This document shows positions 1 through 7,339 of a stretch of DNA of 35,940 nucleotides, piece after piece. Within the stretch, counting starts at the first letter, position 1. Each line of letters opens with the position of its first letter. The position numbers were made by a program, and so were the translations under genes. The DNA lies in contig JAQXTH010000057.1 in NCBI GenBank assembly GCA_029219385.1, positions 1 to 35,940 on the forward strand, in the 5' to 3' direction. The stretch comes from Prevotellaceae bacterium (lineage in GTDB: Bacteria > Bacteroidota > Bacteroidia > Bacteroidales > Bacteroidaceae). The notes below the pieces were generated by a model that was not told where the DNA came from, ran no database searches, and saw nothing but the letters and a program-made list of their open reading frames with translations.

Positions 1-502
1 TTATCTCCTTGCTAAACTCGTTTTGGGCAGCTTCGAATTGTTCTAAGAAAAAATCTTCGTCAACAGGTTCGTTATTTTTGTGGTTAATTATATATTCGTT
101 TATGTTCTCATAGTATTGTTTGACAAATTTTCTATAAACAAATCCAATTTTGTTTTTTCTATATAGTGAACGGTTGGTGTTTAATATTACCTTCCCTTCC
201 TTTTTGTCAAAATGTACCACTGCAGGATTATAGAAAAAACCCAAAAGCCTCAACTTTTCGTTTTTCTGTTCAGAGGTTAGTTCGTTCGTCTCAAATCTCA
301 AGACGCTTTGATCTATATTTTGGGGATTTCGCCAATTAGAAGTATCTGCATGTACAACATTACTTTTTCCTAAAGGAATAGCTATTCCAAGGTTTGGTAT
401 ATCAAGAGTTATCGTATGTGCTATAAAAGCGTCCTGCGCCCACAAGAAATTAGTAAAACTCAGAAATACTATAACGGTATAAATTATCTTTTTCATATTC
501 AT
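1..502 (-). CDS. Secreted protein of unknown function, 3' end outside window
   Basis: I do not recognise this family. The reading frame opens with MNMKKIIYTV, has a hydrophobic stretch to about residue 20 ending ..FLWAQ (a type I signal peptide), and stays open for about 167 codons until it leaves the window at base 1. The C-terminus is therefore missing, which also explains why a simple ORF scan overlooks it. The mature part is mixed charged/aromatic with no motif I can name. Two in-frame ATGs lie at 502 and 496; the first is used here, and the same ATGAATATG arrangement opens the gene ending at 3954. It starts 6 bases after the repaired stop (509) of the preceding small gene, so both probably share the transcript that begins near the repeat at 797-918. 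Confidence 0.7.
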   Translation of the reverse strand, partial: MNMKKIIYTVIVFLSFTNFLWAQDAFIAHTITLDIPNLGIAIPLGKSNVVHADTSNWRNPQNIDQSVLRFETNELTSEQKNEKLRLLGFFYNPAVVHFDKKEGKVILNTNRSLYRKNKIGFVYRKFVKQYYENINEYIINHKNNEPVDEDFFLEQFEAAQNEFSKEI

Positions 503-508
503 AACAAA

Positions 509-752
509 TTAAAATACATACGTTCCGCTTTCCTGTATATTTCTTTGAAGATATTGAATTTCAACGGTGTCTTGATGAGTAGTTGGACCCTATCACATTG
601 TGACTATCACCACTGTAAACATTGGTACCATCAAAATAGAGCAGAAGACTGTCTTCATTCACACTGTTGCCCTTGTAAATATAGGTGGTGTCGTTTTGGG
701 CATACAGAAAAACACCGACCATAGCCATAAAACTAAATAATAACTTCCTCAT
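509..752 (-). pseudogene. Small secreted protein, probably frameshifted near its 3' end
   Basis: The uninterrupted frame runs 752 to 561 (63 residues) with a clear signal peptide (MRKLLFSFMAMVGVFLYAQ). It ends abruptly in Arg/His/Ser-rich residues after the stretch reading SGDSHNVIG. Shifting one frame at about 585-590 gives a continuation containing DTVEIQYLQ that stops at 509-511, only 6 bases before the next gene. That is the spacing expected in this operon, and a DTVE run also occurs in the neighbour at 3298-3954. I infer an intact ancestor of about 80 residues and a recent frameshift or a sequencing error. If the short form is real, the CDS is 561-752. Family unknown. Confidence 0.5.
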
Positions 753-796
753 AGTATTTATATATTAAATGAACCTAAAAACTCATCATCACAATA

Positions 797-918
797 ATAC
801 CACAAAATATCATCTACTTCTAATTCTATCTGTTAAATTGAGACTACTTTTGCAAGCCCCTCTATATATAATAACGACAAGACTCCCGAATTCGGACATC
901 CAAAACACAACTTTTTTT
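797..918 (-). repeat. Intergenic repeat, copy 1 (putative promoter/leader element)
   Basis: About 122 bases, nearly identical to the copy at 4000-4120: one mismatch over the first 73 bases, then a divergent middle, then an identical AAAACACAACTTTTTTT end. It lies 45 bases upstream of the minus-strand gene starting at 752. Read on the minus strand it starts with an A-tract, then GTTGTGTTTTGGATGTCCGA, then a TATATATAGAGGGGCTTGCA segment, then the 5' leader. No good TAnnTTTG primary-sigma box is present in it (best is TATTATTG). Confidence 0.75.
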
Positions 919-942
919 CATAAAACATGATTTTTTATTTAA

Positions 943-1080
943 TTACTGTTTTTCGCCCAACAATACGCTATCCGAAAGCCCAAAAAAGTCCGATCGTCAC
1001 CGCTCAAAGAAAACGGGCAGTGTCTATATTTTTTTGTGAACATCGACCATCGCCACGAAACAGAACAGTGAAACTCTCAT
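943..1080 (-). pseudogene. Decayed small secreted-protein gene
   Basis: On the minus strand an ATG at 1080 opens MRVSLFCFVAMVDVH, which resembles the signal peptide of the 509-752 gene (MRKLLFSFMAMVGVFLYAQ). The bases 5' of both start codons are also alike (AGT, then A/T-rich with ATTAAA). The frame is interrupted by in-frame stops after 18 codons and again later, and a last stop lies at 943-945. I read it as a degenerate duplicate of the neighbouring small gene. Together with the spacer 753-942 it accounts for the 425-base gap between intact genes. Confidence 0.5.
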
Positions 1081-1177
1081 AGTCGTATAATTTAAAGTAT
1101 TAAACTCTCTATTCGTTTGCAAATATATAAATATTATTATCACAACAAATATTCACACCCCAAAATTCATAAAAACG

Positions 1178-1669
1178 CTAAAGATCTATTCTGATTTTAA
1201 ATCGTTTTTTCTTTTCGTGATTGCAATTCTTTAACGTGCAAACAAAAACATAACAATTCCATTTGCGATAAAAACCATAATAACTGTCTTCCAAATACGA
1301 CACATTTTCCTCAATCGGTCCTTTCCTCGAATTAATAATATAGGGAAAACCATTCTTCTTGTCGTATGAAAAACTTATTTCAAGACTGTCTTCCACACCA
1401 ACAGAAGACAAATCAAACCTCATCACCCGATTTACCCAGCCCTCTTCGTTTTTGCTTATAATCTTGTTTTTGTCAACATCTACATACAAAACAAAACCAT
1501 TCTCGGCATTATACTTATGCGACACTGTTTTGCCGATAATAACCTGCAATGTGTCTTCGGCGTGAAAAACGCTGTCGCAGCTTGCCCCATTGCGCGAAAC
1601 ACACAAACCGTTGGCTACACTTGCAACACTCACAAAAAAACCTAGAGTAACCAATATTATATTTTTCAT
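1178..1669 (-). CDS. Secreted Cys-containing protein of the sigma-factor operon
   Basis: 163 residues with a signal peptide (MKNIILVTLGFFVSVASVANG, cleavage around residue 21) and about five cysteines in the mature part, which fits an oxidised, extracytoplasmic protein. I do not recognise the family. Predicted beta-rich; the end (YVFVCTLKNCNHEKKKRFKIRIDL region) has the alternating hydrophobic/charged hairpin pattern also seen at the C-termini of the neighbours and of the sigma factor. It begins 6 bases after the sigma factor stop, so the two are surely cotranscribed and probably translationally coupled. It is the last intact gene of the unit that starts near 3954. Confidence 0.7.
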   Translation of the reverse strand: MKNIILVTLGFFVSVASVANGLCVSRNGASCDSVFHAEDTLQVIIGKTVSHKYNAENGFVLYVDVDKNKIISKNEEGWVNRVMRFDLSSVGVEDSLEISFSYDKKNGFPYIINSRKGPIEENVSYLEDSYYGFYRKWNCYVFVCTLKNCNHEKKKRFKIRIDL

Positions 1670-1675
1670 ATCATT

Positions 1676-2710
1676 CTAAAAAACTTCCTTTTCAATTAAA
1701 ACGTCTCTGTCGTGGGTCTTGCCCTCGGAATTTTCATATACCAAAGTACCGCTCAGTCTGACTTTCAAATCGGCACTGTCCAACCCTGAATACATCTCGG
1801 CAGAGGGCACAAAAGCAGCATTGCTGCCCGCGTTGCTCACCACACTGTATTCACTGAGACTACTCCTGATTTTTCCATCGGCCGTTTTCTCAACCGACAT
1901 TTTCGCCATGAGCAAAACCTTTTCCGTTTCAAACATATAGCATACATAGACTTCGCGCGAAACCGTGTCAGAATATGCCACCACATTCTCTTGGCGCGAT
2001 GCACTCTCGGTCTTGGCAATCGCTGACGGTGACGCAACTACCGAAGCAGAAGACTTCGCGCCCTCCGATTGAGAAGTATCGGCCGCCGTCTCCGCCTCTT
2101 GTCGCCGGGCGACAGGTTTCTCTGCCTCGGCAACAGGGGCATTGAGCGGCGTGGCCGTCTTCTCCAATCTATTATTAAAAACAAAGTCAAATGAAATCGA
2201 AAAAACAACAATCAACACCACCACCGACGACATAATGCGGAAGAGCGTTGCTCGGGCACGACTCAGATTTCTGCGAACATTATCTACCGACATTCCCGTC
2301 ACTTGGGCAATCGTCTCAACATCTTTGCCTTTCAAATACATAAGTTCAAGCAACATACGTCGGCGCGAGGGCATCTTTTCGAGAGAACGCATAAGACGTT
2401 GGTCCTGCTCTTCGAGCATTTCGGGCGTTTCGATGTCGTCAGCCTCTTGAGTTTCTTCAACCGCTTCAAGGTCGCACAACTTGCAACGATTCTTCTTTTT
2501 TAGAAAATCCAAGCACTGATGTCTCACAATTTTGACCGACAGCGCATCGAGTGTAGCAAGACGTACCTTATCACGCATGAGCCACAACTTCATCAAACAG
2601 TTTTGCACTACATCCTTGGCATCCTCAACAGAGTCGAGAAAGCGCATGGCATTGTCGAACATCAGTTTTCTAATGCGCGGTGCCTCGTGTATGTATTCCT
2701 GTTCTGTCAT
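1676..2710 (-). CDS. ECF-type sigma factor fused to a transmembrane helix and extracytoplasmic domain
   Basis: 344 residues, roughly twice a normal ECF sigma factor. Residues 1-60 match sigma region 2 (..FLDSVEDAKDVVQNCLMKLW..). Residues 105-158 match region 4, with the helix-turn-helix DVETIAQVTGMSVDNVRRNLSRAR. A hydrophobic helix follows at about 159-178, then an Ala/Glu/Ser-rich linker (185-245) and a beta-rich domain (246-344). N-terminus in, C-terminus out is the expected topology, so the protein should be anchored in the inner membrane with its DNA-binding part in the cytoplasm. It sits mid-operon, 36 bases after the gene ending at 2747 and 6 bases before the one starting at 1669, both encoding exported proteins. 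No separate anti-sigma gene is visible; the tail may take that role. Release by proteolysis is inference. Confidence 0.85.
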   Translation of the reverse strand: MTEQEYIHEAPRIRKLMFDNAMRFLDSVEDAKDVVQNCLMKLWLMRDKVRLATLDALSVKIVRHQCLDFLKKKNRCKLCDLEAVEETQEADDIETPEMLEEQDQRLMRSLEKMPSRRRMLLELMYLKGKDVETIAQVTGMSVDNVRRNLSRARATLFRIMSSVVVLIVVFSISFDFVFNNRLEKTATPLNAPVAEAEKPVARRQEAETAADTSQSEGAKSSASVVASPSAIAKTESASRQENVVAYSDTVSREVYVCYMFETEKVLLMAKMSVEKTADGKIRSSLSEYSVVSNAGSNAAFVPSAEMYSGLDSADLKVRLSGTLVYENSEGKTHDRDVLIEKEVF

Positions 2711-2746
2711 TGTATGCTCATTTCTGCAACCATTGGGTTAGCGTTT

Positions 2747-3286
2747 TCAAATTATCACGAATTTCTTTTTCAGGACTTCCTTTTTCGTATGGTTTTCACT
2801 ATCGGTGAATGTTGCCTCTAAATCCAAATCAATATGCACATATCTCTCTGTCGTATAAATAAAATCACAATCATTAACCACAAGCGAGACATCAGAATAT
2901 TGTTTCAGCGCAGAAATATTTTCTCTTTGAATTCTAATCTTTTTGTCGGTTATCCGTTGCTTCTTTTCATCGAAAACCACCTCCAACACAACAAACGCAT
3001 CATATTCCTCGCCCAACTGCGAAAGCAAATATGTTTTAATGGTGTTGTTTTCGGACTTGGCAGTGTAAAACGCCTTTGTGGGAATTAGCCTCAGTTTCAT
3101 TCTATGAGTCACTTCCACCCTGTGCATTCCTGCCGAATCCGCCATTTCCTTCTCACCAACACACTCGCTACTCACCAACTCCAAAAGCCCCGATTCCTCC
3201 TCTTTGGTAATGGTGTCGTTATCACAGCATAATCCAAAAACATTGACACTCACAAACAGTGTTGACAGAAACAATAAAGTCTTCAT
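2747..3286 (-). CDS. Secreted protein of the sigma-factor operon
   Basis: 179 residues with a signal peptide (MKTLLFLSTLFVSVNVFG). The mature N-terminus starts with two adjacent cysteines, but the preceding residues do not form a good lipobox. The family is not recognised. A central stretch (EEYDAFVVLEVVFDEKKQRITDKKIRI) resembles the GYDAHIEARVRIDLSSKKVLS stretch of the next gene upstream. The C-terminus (LEATFTDSENHTKKEVL) resembles the last strands of the sigma factor's outer domain. It starts 11 bases after the stop of the 3298-3954 gene and precedes the sigma factor by 36 bases, so it belongs to the same transcript. Its position directly before the sigma gene makes it a candidate partner of the sigma tail (inference). 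Confidence 0.7.
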   Translation of the reverse strand: MKTLLFLSTLFVSVNVFGLCCDNDTITKEEESGLLELVSSECVGEKEMADSAGMHRVEVTHRMKLRLIPTKAFYTAKSENNTIKTYLLSQLGEEYDAFVVLEVVFDEKKQRITDKKIRIQRENISALKQYSDVSLVVNDCDFIYTTERYVHIDLDLEATFTDSENHTKKEVLKKKFVII

Positions 3287-3297
3287 ATCCTAAAAGT

Positions 3298-3954
3298 TTA
3301 AACATTATCTATACAATACATTTTTTCGTCAGGCGAAGGAACAAACCAGTGTTCTTTGACATTGCGAAAAACTCTCTTGCCCGACGGAGTAATGAACTGT
3401 ATCACGCCATCAAAATATGCAAAGAAACTTCCGTCTGACGTAACCTCCGAAGGAGCCAATTCGGGAGCAGACAAAAGCGTGATTTTTATTCCTCTGTCGC
3501 TCTTGGTGGTATACTCACACGACAAAACCTTTTTGGAAGACAAGTCTATTCTGACCCTCGCCTCGATGTGGGCATCATAGCCCTCTATATCAGAATATAC
3601 TACGGTGCGAAACTCAACGGTGTCTCCACTACGCTTCATCCCTGTTGGAACTTTCTCATACATCGAGAGACTCAACACCGGCACGCTCTCTGTCAGAGAA
3701 TTGCTTTTCTTCTTCTCTTTTATCAACTCTTCAACAAAACAGAAAAGTGTATCGGTATCACCTCGGGTAAGGCTTTTCATAAACACCTCTTGTCTGCCGA
3801 AATCGTCACCATAGAGAGCACACGCTTTCTTAAATATTTCAAACTGCTCAACAGTGGTTCTCTCCTTTACCCACAAAAATGTCTCTTCTTTCTGTGCAAA
3901 CATTCCAAGACTGAGCAACAGAAACACAAACGCCGATAACTTCTTCATATTCAT
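3298..3954 (-). CDS. Secreted protein, paralogue of the 4169-4870 product; first gene of the sigma operon
   Basis: About 218 residues from the ATG at 3954 (MNMKKLSAFVFLLLSLGMFAQ, a signal peptide); an upstream in-frame ATG at 3975 would put seven residues before the signal peptide and is less likely. The mature protein has an alpha-helical first half and a beta-rich second half. It aligns along its length with the product of 4169-4870: WVKERTTVEQFEIFKKA against WVKNVTTPEEYKIWEEV, and VYSDIEGYDAHIEARVRI against VYSSVKGYDVHLKVSARI. No known domain is recognised. Repeat copy 2 (4000-4120) lies directly upstream, marking this as the first gene of the transcription unit that contains the membrane-anchored sigma factor. 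Confidence 0.72.
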   Translation of the reverse strand: MNMKKLSAFVFLLLSLGMFAQKEETFLWVKERTTVEQFEIFKKACALYGDDFGRQEVFMKSLTRGDTDTLFCFVEELIKEKKKSNSLTESVPVLSLSMYEKVPTGMKRSGDTVEFRTVVYSDIEGYDAHIEARVRIDLSSKKVLSCEYTTKSDRGIKITLLSAPELAPSEVTSDGSFFAYFDGVIQFITPSGKRVFRNVKEHWFVPSPDEKMYCIDNV

Positions 3955-3999
3955 TTCATTTTTAATTAGGGACATTCAGAGTAGCTCTTCGTTCCAATT

Positions 4000-4120
4000 A
4001 TACCACAAAATATCATCTACTTCTAATTCTATCTGCTAAATTGAGACTACTTTTGCAAGCCCCTCTATATATATTACACACAACCTCGCGATTTCGGACA
4101 CCCAAAACACAACTTTTTTT
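4000..4120 (-). repeat. Intergenic repeat, copy 2 (putative promoter of the sigma operon)
   Basis: About 121 bases, matching 797-918 almost base for base in the leader-proximal part and again at the A-tract end. It lies 45 bases upstream of the start at 3954. Minus-strand order: A-tract, GTTGTGTTTTGGGTGTCCGA, then ATATATATAGAGGGGCTTGC, then the conserved leader. The best primary-sigma box inside is TATAATTG (one base off TAnnTTTG) without a TTTG at the right distance, so reading by an alternative sigma factor is plausible. Confidence 0.75.
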
Positions 4121-4138
4121 AATTGTGTTTTGGGTGTC
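4097..4138 (-). terminator. 16-base perfect inverted repeat with 10-base loop
   Basis: Arms GACACCCAAAACACAA (4097-4112) and its exact complement (4123-4138) enclose a 10-base loop containing a T-tract on the plus strand. It lies 31 bases past the stop of the gene ending at 4169, so it can terminate or attenuate that transcript. One arm belongs to repeat copy 2; copies 1 and 3 lack the partner arm. No T-run follows on the minus strand. Confidence 0.45.
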
Positions 4139-4168
4139 ATTCTATTTTCCGGAGTTACCACACATTAC

Positions 4169-4870
4169 TTACTCCAAAACACTATCTGCCCACGTCACCA
4201 AAATTTTATCTCTATTTGGATAACAGTCTAAAAGACCCACAATTACATTCACAAACTCCGACTTATCTTCTCCTTTAGGAGTAGAATACTTCAGGAAACC
4301 TGAAACATTAACAAGGTAGCGGCTTTTGTCTTTCTGCAACTGAAAAGTGAAAAGCAAAGGTTCAAAACTGCTCTGTATTCCCGACAAACTATATGTTTCT
4401 ATCCTTGAATTTGACAACACCGAATTTTCATCAAAAGCCACCCCGACAATCCTGGCAGACACTTTGAGATGAACATCATAACCTTTGACACTCGAATATA
4501 CAATCGCAGAAATATTATCACCTTCTATTTGGGGAGCAACAAATTTGTCGTGGTCAAACCCTTCCATCAATTTTGGTTTCTTCTTGTTTTTAACATCAGA
4601 TCTTTGCTTTTCTGCAACAGCTTCTTTTATTCGATTGTATGCCTTTTCGCGAACTACCTTGTCTGTCGCAGCTCTGCGAGACAATAACAAGGCAGAATTT
4701 TCGAAATCATAATCATAATATTTCACCACTTCTTCCCAAATCTTATACTCCTCGGGGGTTGTTACATTTTTCACCCAAGCGGGAATCAATCCCGATTCAT
4801 TGTCGGGCATTGCATGAGAAAATGAAATTCCCACACACAAAATTGCAATAATACAAAATACTTTTTTCAT
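4169..4870 (-). CDS. Secreted protein, paralogue of the 3298-3954 product
   Basis: 233 residues with a signal peptide (MKKVFCIIAILCVGISFSHA). The mature protein is a helical N-terminal half with many charged residues (about 30-110) followed by a beta-rich half. It is clearly paralogous to the next gene downstream: same length class, the WVK..TT motif near residue 32, the VYSSVKGYDVHL stretch near 125, and a C-terminal strand pair (VSGFLKYSTPKGEDKSEFVNV) matching FDGVIQFITPSGKRVFRNV. No known domain is recognised. It has its own upstream region with repeat copy 3 and is followed by the 4097-4138 hairpin, so it is probably a single-gene unit under the same control as the sigma operon. Confidence 0.72.
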   Translation of the reverse strand: MKKVFCIIAILCVGISFSHAMPDNESGLIPAWVKNVTTPEEYKIWEEVVKYYDYDFENSALLLSRRAATDKVVREKAYNRIKEAVAEKQRSDVKNKKKPKLMEGFDHDKFVAPQIEGDNISAIVYSSVKGYDVHLKVSARIVGVAFDENSVLSNSRIETYSLSGIQSSFEPLLFTFQLQKDKSRYLVNVSGFLKYSTPKGEDKSEFVNVIVGLLDCYPNRDKILVTWADSVLE

Positions 4871-4914
4871 AATTTACAGTTATAAAATGTTAATATTAAA
4901 ATCTATATAGCATA

Positions 4915-4990
4915 CACCTTATGCGAGCCTCTCTATATATATAATACGCACGACAACCTCATTTCGGACATCCAAAACACAACTTTTTTT
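4915..4990 (-). repeat. Intergenic repeat, copy 3 (promoter-distal half only)
   Basis: About 76 bases sharing with copies 1 and 2 the A-tract, GTTGTGTTTTGGATGTCCGAAAT, and the TATATATATAGAGAGGCTCGCA segment, but not the leader half. It lies 44 bases upstream of the start at 4870. The part shared by all three copies is therefore the upstream, promoter-like half, whereas the leader half is shared only by copies 1 and 2. Confidence 0.7.
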
Positions 4991-5495
4991 GCTCGTTTGA
5001 CAAAAGAATAAGCATAAGCAACATGAACAGACACCCTGATAAATAAATACACAATAATAATGTATCTTTATTCTACTCCTCCCCCTGCGCTAAAATGTTT
5101 TGTCGCGTGTCACGCCACTTCTTCTATACTATTTTCTCACGCAACTGCACCTCGCTATTTATTTCCGGCCGGAAATCTTAGTATCTCCGCCCGAAAATCT
5201 TAGTATCTCCGCCCGGAAATCTTAGTATCTCCGGCCGGAGATAAATGGAAAAGTGCGATGGAAATCCAAAAATGTGCAGAAGAGACCGACTGTTGACGAT
5301 TTGCCCACATACCGACCGTCTCACACTGTCATTAAATTGCTTTGCATTACCATTATGTTGCTTCTCACGGATAGCATGTTCTTCTCTTAGTTTTCTAAAA
5401 GCACATAAAAAACTCCAAAATTCTGCTCTATACATTATTTATAAATAACCTTATTATATATATACATATAAGTGAGAGAGGAAGTAAAACAAAAA
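4991..5495. other. Non-coding spacer
   Basis: Together with copy 3 and the terminator this fills the 691 bases between the secreted-protein block and fumarase. Apart from the 22-base tandem repeats listed separately, I see no gene with a believable start, composition or signal. A minus-strand frame of 85 codons (5178-5435) runs into the tandem repeats, ends in Arg/Phe-rich translation of them, and is not supported. Confidence 0.5.
5164..5243. repeat. 22-base tandem repeat, about 3.6 units
   Basis: Units start at 5164, 5186, 5208 and 5230 (partial). Each reads TCCG(G/C)CCGGAAATCTTAGTAT plus one base, with one or two substitutions. The outer units contain the self-complementary cores TTTCCGGCCGGAAA and ATCTCCGGCCGGAGAT, so the array can fold or be bound by a dimeric protein. 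It lies in non-coding DNA between two minus-strand genes. Confidence 0.8.
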
Positions 5496-5533
5496 GAGGG
5501 CACGGAGAAAGAATAAATATTCTCCGCACCCTC
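5485..5533 (-). terminator. Intrinsic terminator of the fumarase gene
   Basis: On the minus strand GAGGGTGCGGAGAA (5533-5520) pairs over 14 positions with TTCTCCGTGCCCTC (5509-5496), with two G-U pairs and a 10-base loop, followed by TTTTTGTTTT. It starts about 30 bases past the fumarase stop. Confidence 0.85.
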
Positions 5534-5561
5534 GTAAAAATGTATCTCCTCAACACACACG

Positions 5562-7205
5562 CTATTTGGAGCAGCAGCGCGGTTTGAGTTGCTTGAAGAA
5601 ATCATTGCCCTTGTCGTCAACAAGAATAAAGGCAGGGAAGTTCTCTACTTCAATTTTCCAGATGGCCTCCATGCCGAGTTCGGGATATTCCACACACTCT
5701 ATTGACTTGATGTTGTTTTGAGCAAGAATGGCAGCCGGTCCGCCAATCGAGCCGAGATAGAAACCTCCATGAGCCTTGCAGGCATTGGTCACGTCGATAG
5801 AACGATTGCCCTTGGCGAGCATGATGAGACTGCCTCCATTTGACTGGAACTCGTCGACATAGGGGTCCATGCGACCGGCAGTGGTGGGGCCCATCGAACC
5901 GCAGGCCATACCTTGAGGTGTCTTGGCAGGACCGGCATAATAGATTGGATGATTTTTGAGATATTCGGGCATTCCCTCTCCGGCATCAAGACGCGCCTTG
6001 ATTTTGGCATGGGCAATGTCGCGACCCACGATAATAGTGCCGTTGAGTGAGAGACGAGTGCCGATAGGATATTTTGTCAATATTTTGCACACATCCGCCA
6101 TGGGTTGGTTGAGGTCTATCTTGACGGCGTTGCCCTCGCCGGCATTGCGCAACTCCTCGGGAATGAGTTCATAGGGTTTGTCGTCCATTTTCTCAATCCA
6201 AATGCCATCTTTGTTGATTTTGCACTTTATGTTGCGGTCGGCAGAGCAACTCACACCCAATCCTATGGGGCATGACGCTCCGTGGCGCGGAAGGCGCACC
6301 ACTCTCACGTCGTGGGCCATATATTTGCCGCCAAACTGCGCACCGAGACCTATGTTCCACGCCTCCTTGAGAAGTTGCTCCTCAAGTTCAAGATCGCGAA
6401 AAGCGCGTCCGGTCTCATCGCCCGATGTGGGCAGAGAGTCATAGTAGTGGGTTGAGGCGAGTTTTACGGTGAGCAAGTTTTTCTCTGCACTGGTGCCACC
6501 GATGACAATGGCGATATGATAGGGCGGACACGCTGCCGTGCCGAGACTCTTTATTTTTTCAACAAGGAAAGGAATGAGAGTGCCGGGATTTTGTATGCGT
6601 GCCTTGGTTTCTTGATAGAGATATGTCTTGTTGGCCGAACCGCCACCCTTGGTGACACAGAGGAAGCGATATTCCATGCCCTCGGTGGCCTCGATATCGA
6701 TTTGGGCAGGCAGGTTGCAACGTGTGTTTACCTCATTATACATATCGAGGGGAGCGTTTTGAGAATAACGCAGATTTTCCTCAGTATAGGTTTTGTAGAC
6801 ACCCTTTGAGAGAGCCTCTTCGTCGCAGAAACCGGTCCAAACCTGCTGTCCCTTCTCACCGTGAATAATAGCGGTGCCGGTGTCTTGACATAATGGCAAG
6901 AGACCTTTTGCCGCCACCTCAGCATTGCGCAAGAAGGTTAGGGCAACATATTTGTCGTTGTCTGATGCCTCGGGGTCTGACAGGATTTTTGCCACCTGCT
7001 CATTGTGGCTGCGGCGCAAGAGGAAACTCACGTCGCGAAAAGCGGCGTTGGCCATTTTGGTGAGGCCCTCGGCTTCGACTTTCAAAATCGGGTGACCCTC
7101 AAATTGAGAGACCGACACATGGTCTTTGGTCAAAAGATAATACTCTGTGGTGTCTTGCCCCAACTGAAACATGGGAGCATAACGAAATTCCGGAGATTGT
7201 GCCAT
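5562..7205 (-). CDS. Fumarate hydratase, class I (4Fe-4S)
   Basis: 547 residues, the length of single-chain class I fumarases (FumA/FumB type), with both the N-terminal cluster/active-site part and the C-terminal beta domain (..[30 protein letters not shown]..). It interconverts fumarate and (S)-malate in the cytoplasm. In Bacteroidales this usually runs from malate to fumarate in the reductive branch that feeds fumarate reductase. Cysteines placed to hold the 4Fe-4S cluster are C106 (PLCQDTG), C226 (AACPPYH) and C312 (SCPIGLG). Such enzymes are oxygen sensitive, which fits an anaerobe. It is a single gene with its own promoter box and a strong terminator. Start: ATG at 7205, giving [16 protein letters not shown], which matches the usual family N-terminus. 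Confidence 0.95.
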   Translation of the reverse strand: MAQSPEFRYAPMFQLGQDTTEYYLLTKDHVSVSQFEGHPILKVEAEGLTKMANAAFRDVSFLLRRSHNEQVAKILSDPEASDNDKYVALTFLRNAEVAAKGLLPLCQDTGTAIIHGEKGQQVWTGFCDEEALSKGVYKTYTEENLRYSQNAPLDMYNEVNTRCNLPAQIDIEATEGMEYRFLCVTKGGGSANKTYLYQETKARIQNPGTLIPFLVEKIKSLGTAACPPYHIAIVIGGTSAEKNLLTVKLASTHYYDSLPTSGDETGRAFRDLELEEQLLKEAWNIGLGAQFGGKYMAHDVRVVRLPRHGASCPIGLGVSCSADRNIKCKINKDGIWIEKMDDKPYELIPEELRNAGEGNAVKIDLNQPMADVCKILTKYPIGTRLSLNGTIIVGRDIAHAKIKARLDAGEGMPEYLKNHPIYYAGPAKTPQGMACGSMGPTTAGRMDPYVDEFQSNGGSLIMLAKGNRSIDVTNACKAHGGFYLGSIGGPAAILAQNNIKSIECVEYPELGMEAIWKIEVENFPAFILVDDKGNDFFKQLKPRCCSK

Positions 7206-7240
7206 ATAGTTTTCTGTGTTTTATTATGAATATGTTGCGA

Positions 7241-7248
7241 CAAAGTTA
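7241..7248 (-). promoter_or_regulatory. -7 box of the fumarase promoter
   Basis: Minus-strand TAACTTTG, an exact TAnnTTTG match, 36 bases upstream of the start codon. I see no clear TTTG at the -33 position. Confidence 0.5.
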
Positions 7249-7291
7249 CACTTTTATCTTCATATCGCCCCCACAGTATGCAATCTTTTAT

Positions 7292-7299
7292 TAACTTTG
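7292..7299 (+). promoter_or_regulatory. -7 box of the GH92 operon promoter
   Basis: Plus-strand TAACTTTG, an exact TAnnTTTG match, 41 bases before the ATG at 7340. It faces the fumarase promoter in the 134-base divergent spacer. No good -33 TTTG is seen. Confidence 0.5.
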
Positions 7300-7339
7300 T
7301 GGGCAAAATTCCCAAACTCTTACAAACAAATCTTTTCTT

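Noticed and set aside
5164-5243. CRISPR array
   Set aside because: Units are contiguous 22-mers without spacers, and no cas genes are present.
5178-5435. Minus-strand frame of 85 codons in the spacer before fumarase
   Set aside because: It ends inside the 22-base tandem repeats, has no signal or domain, and no start region; it looks like an open frame by chance.
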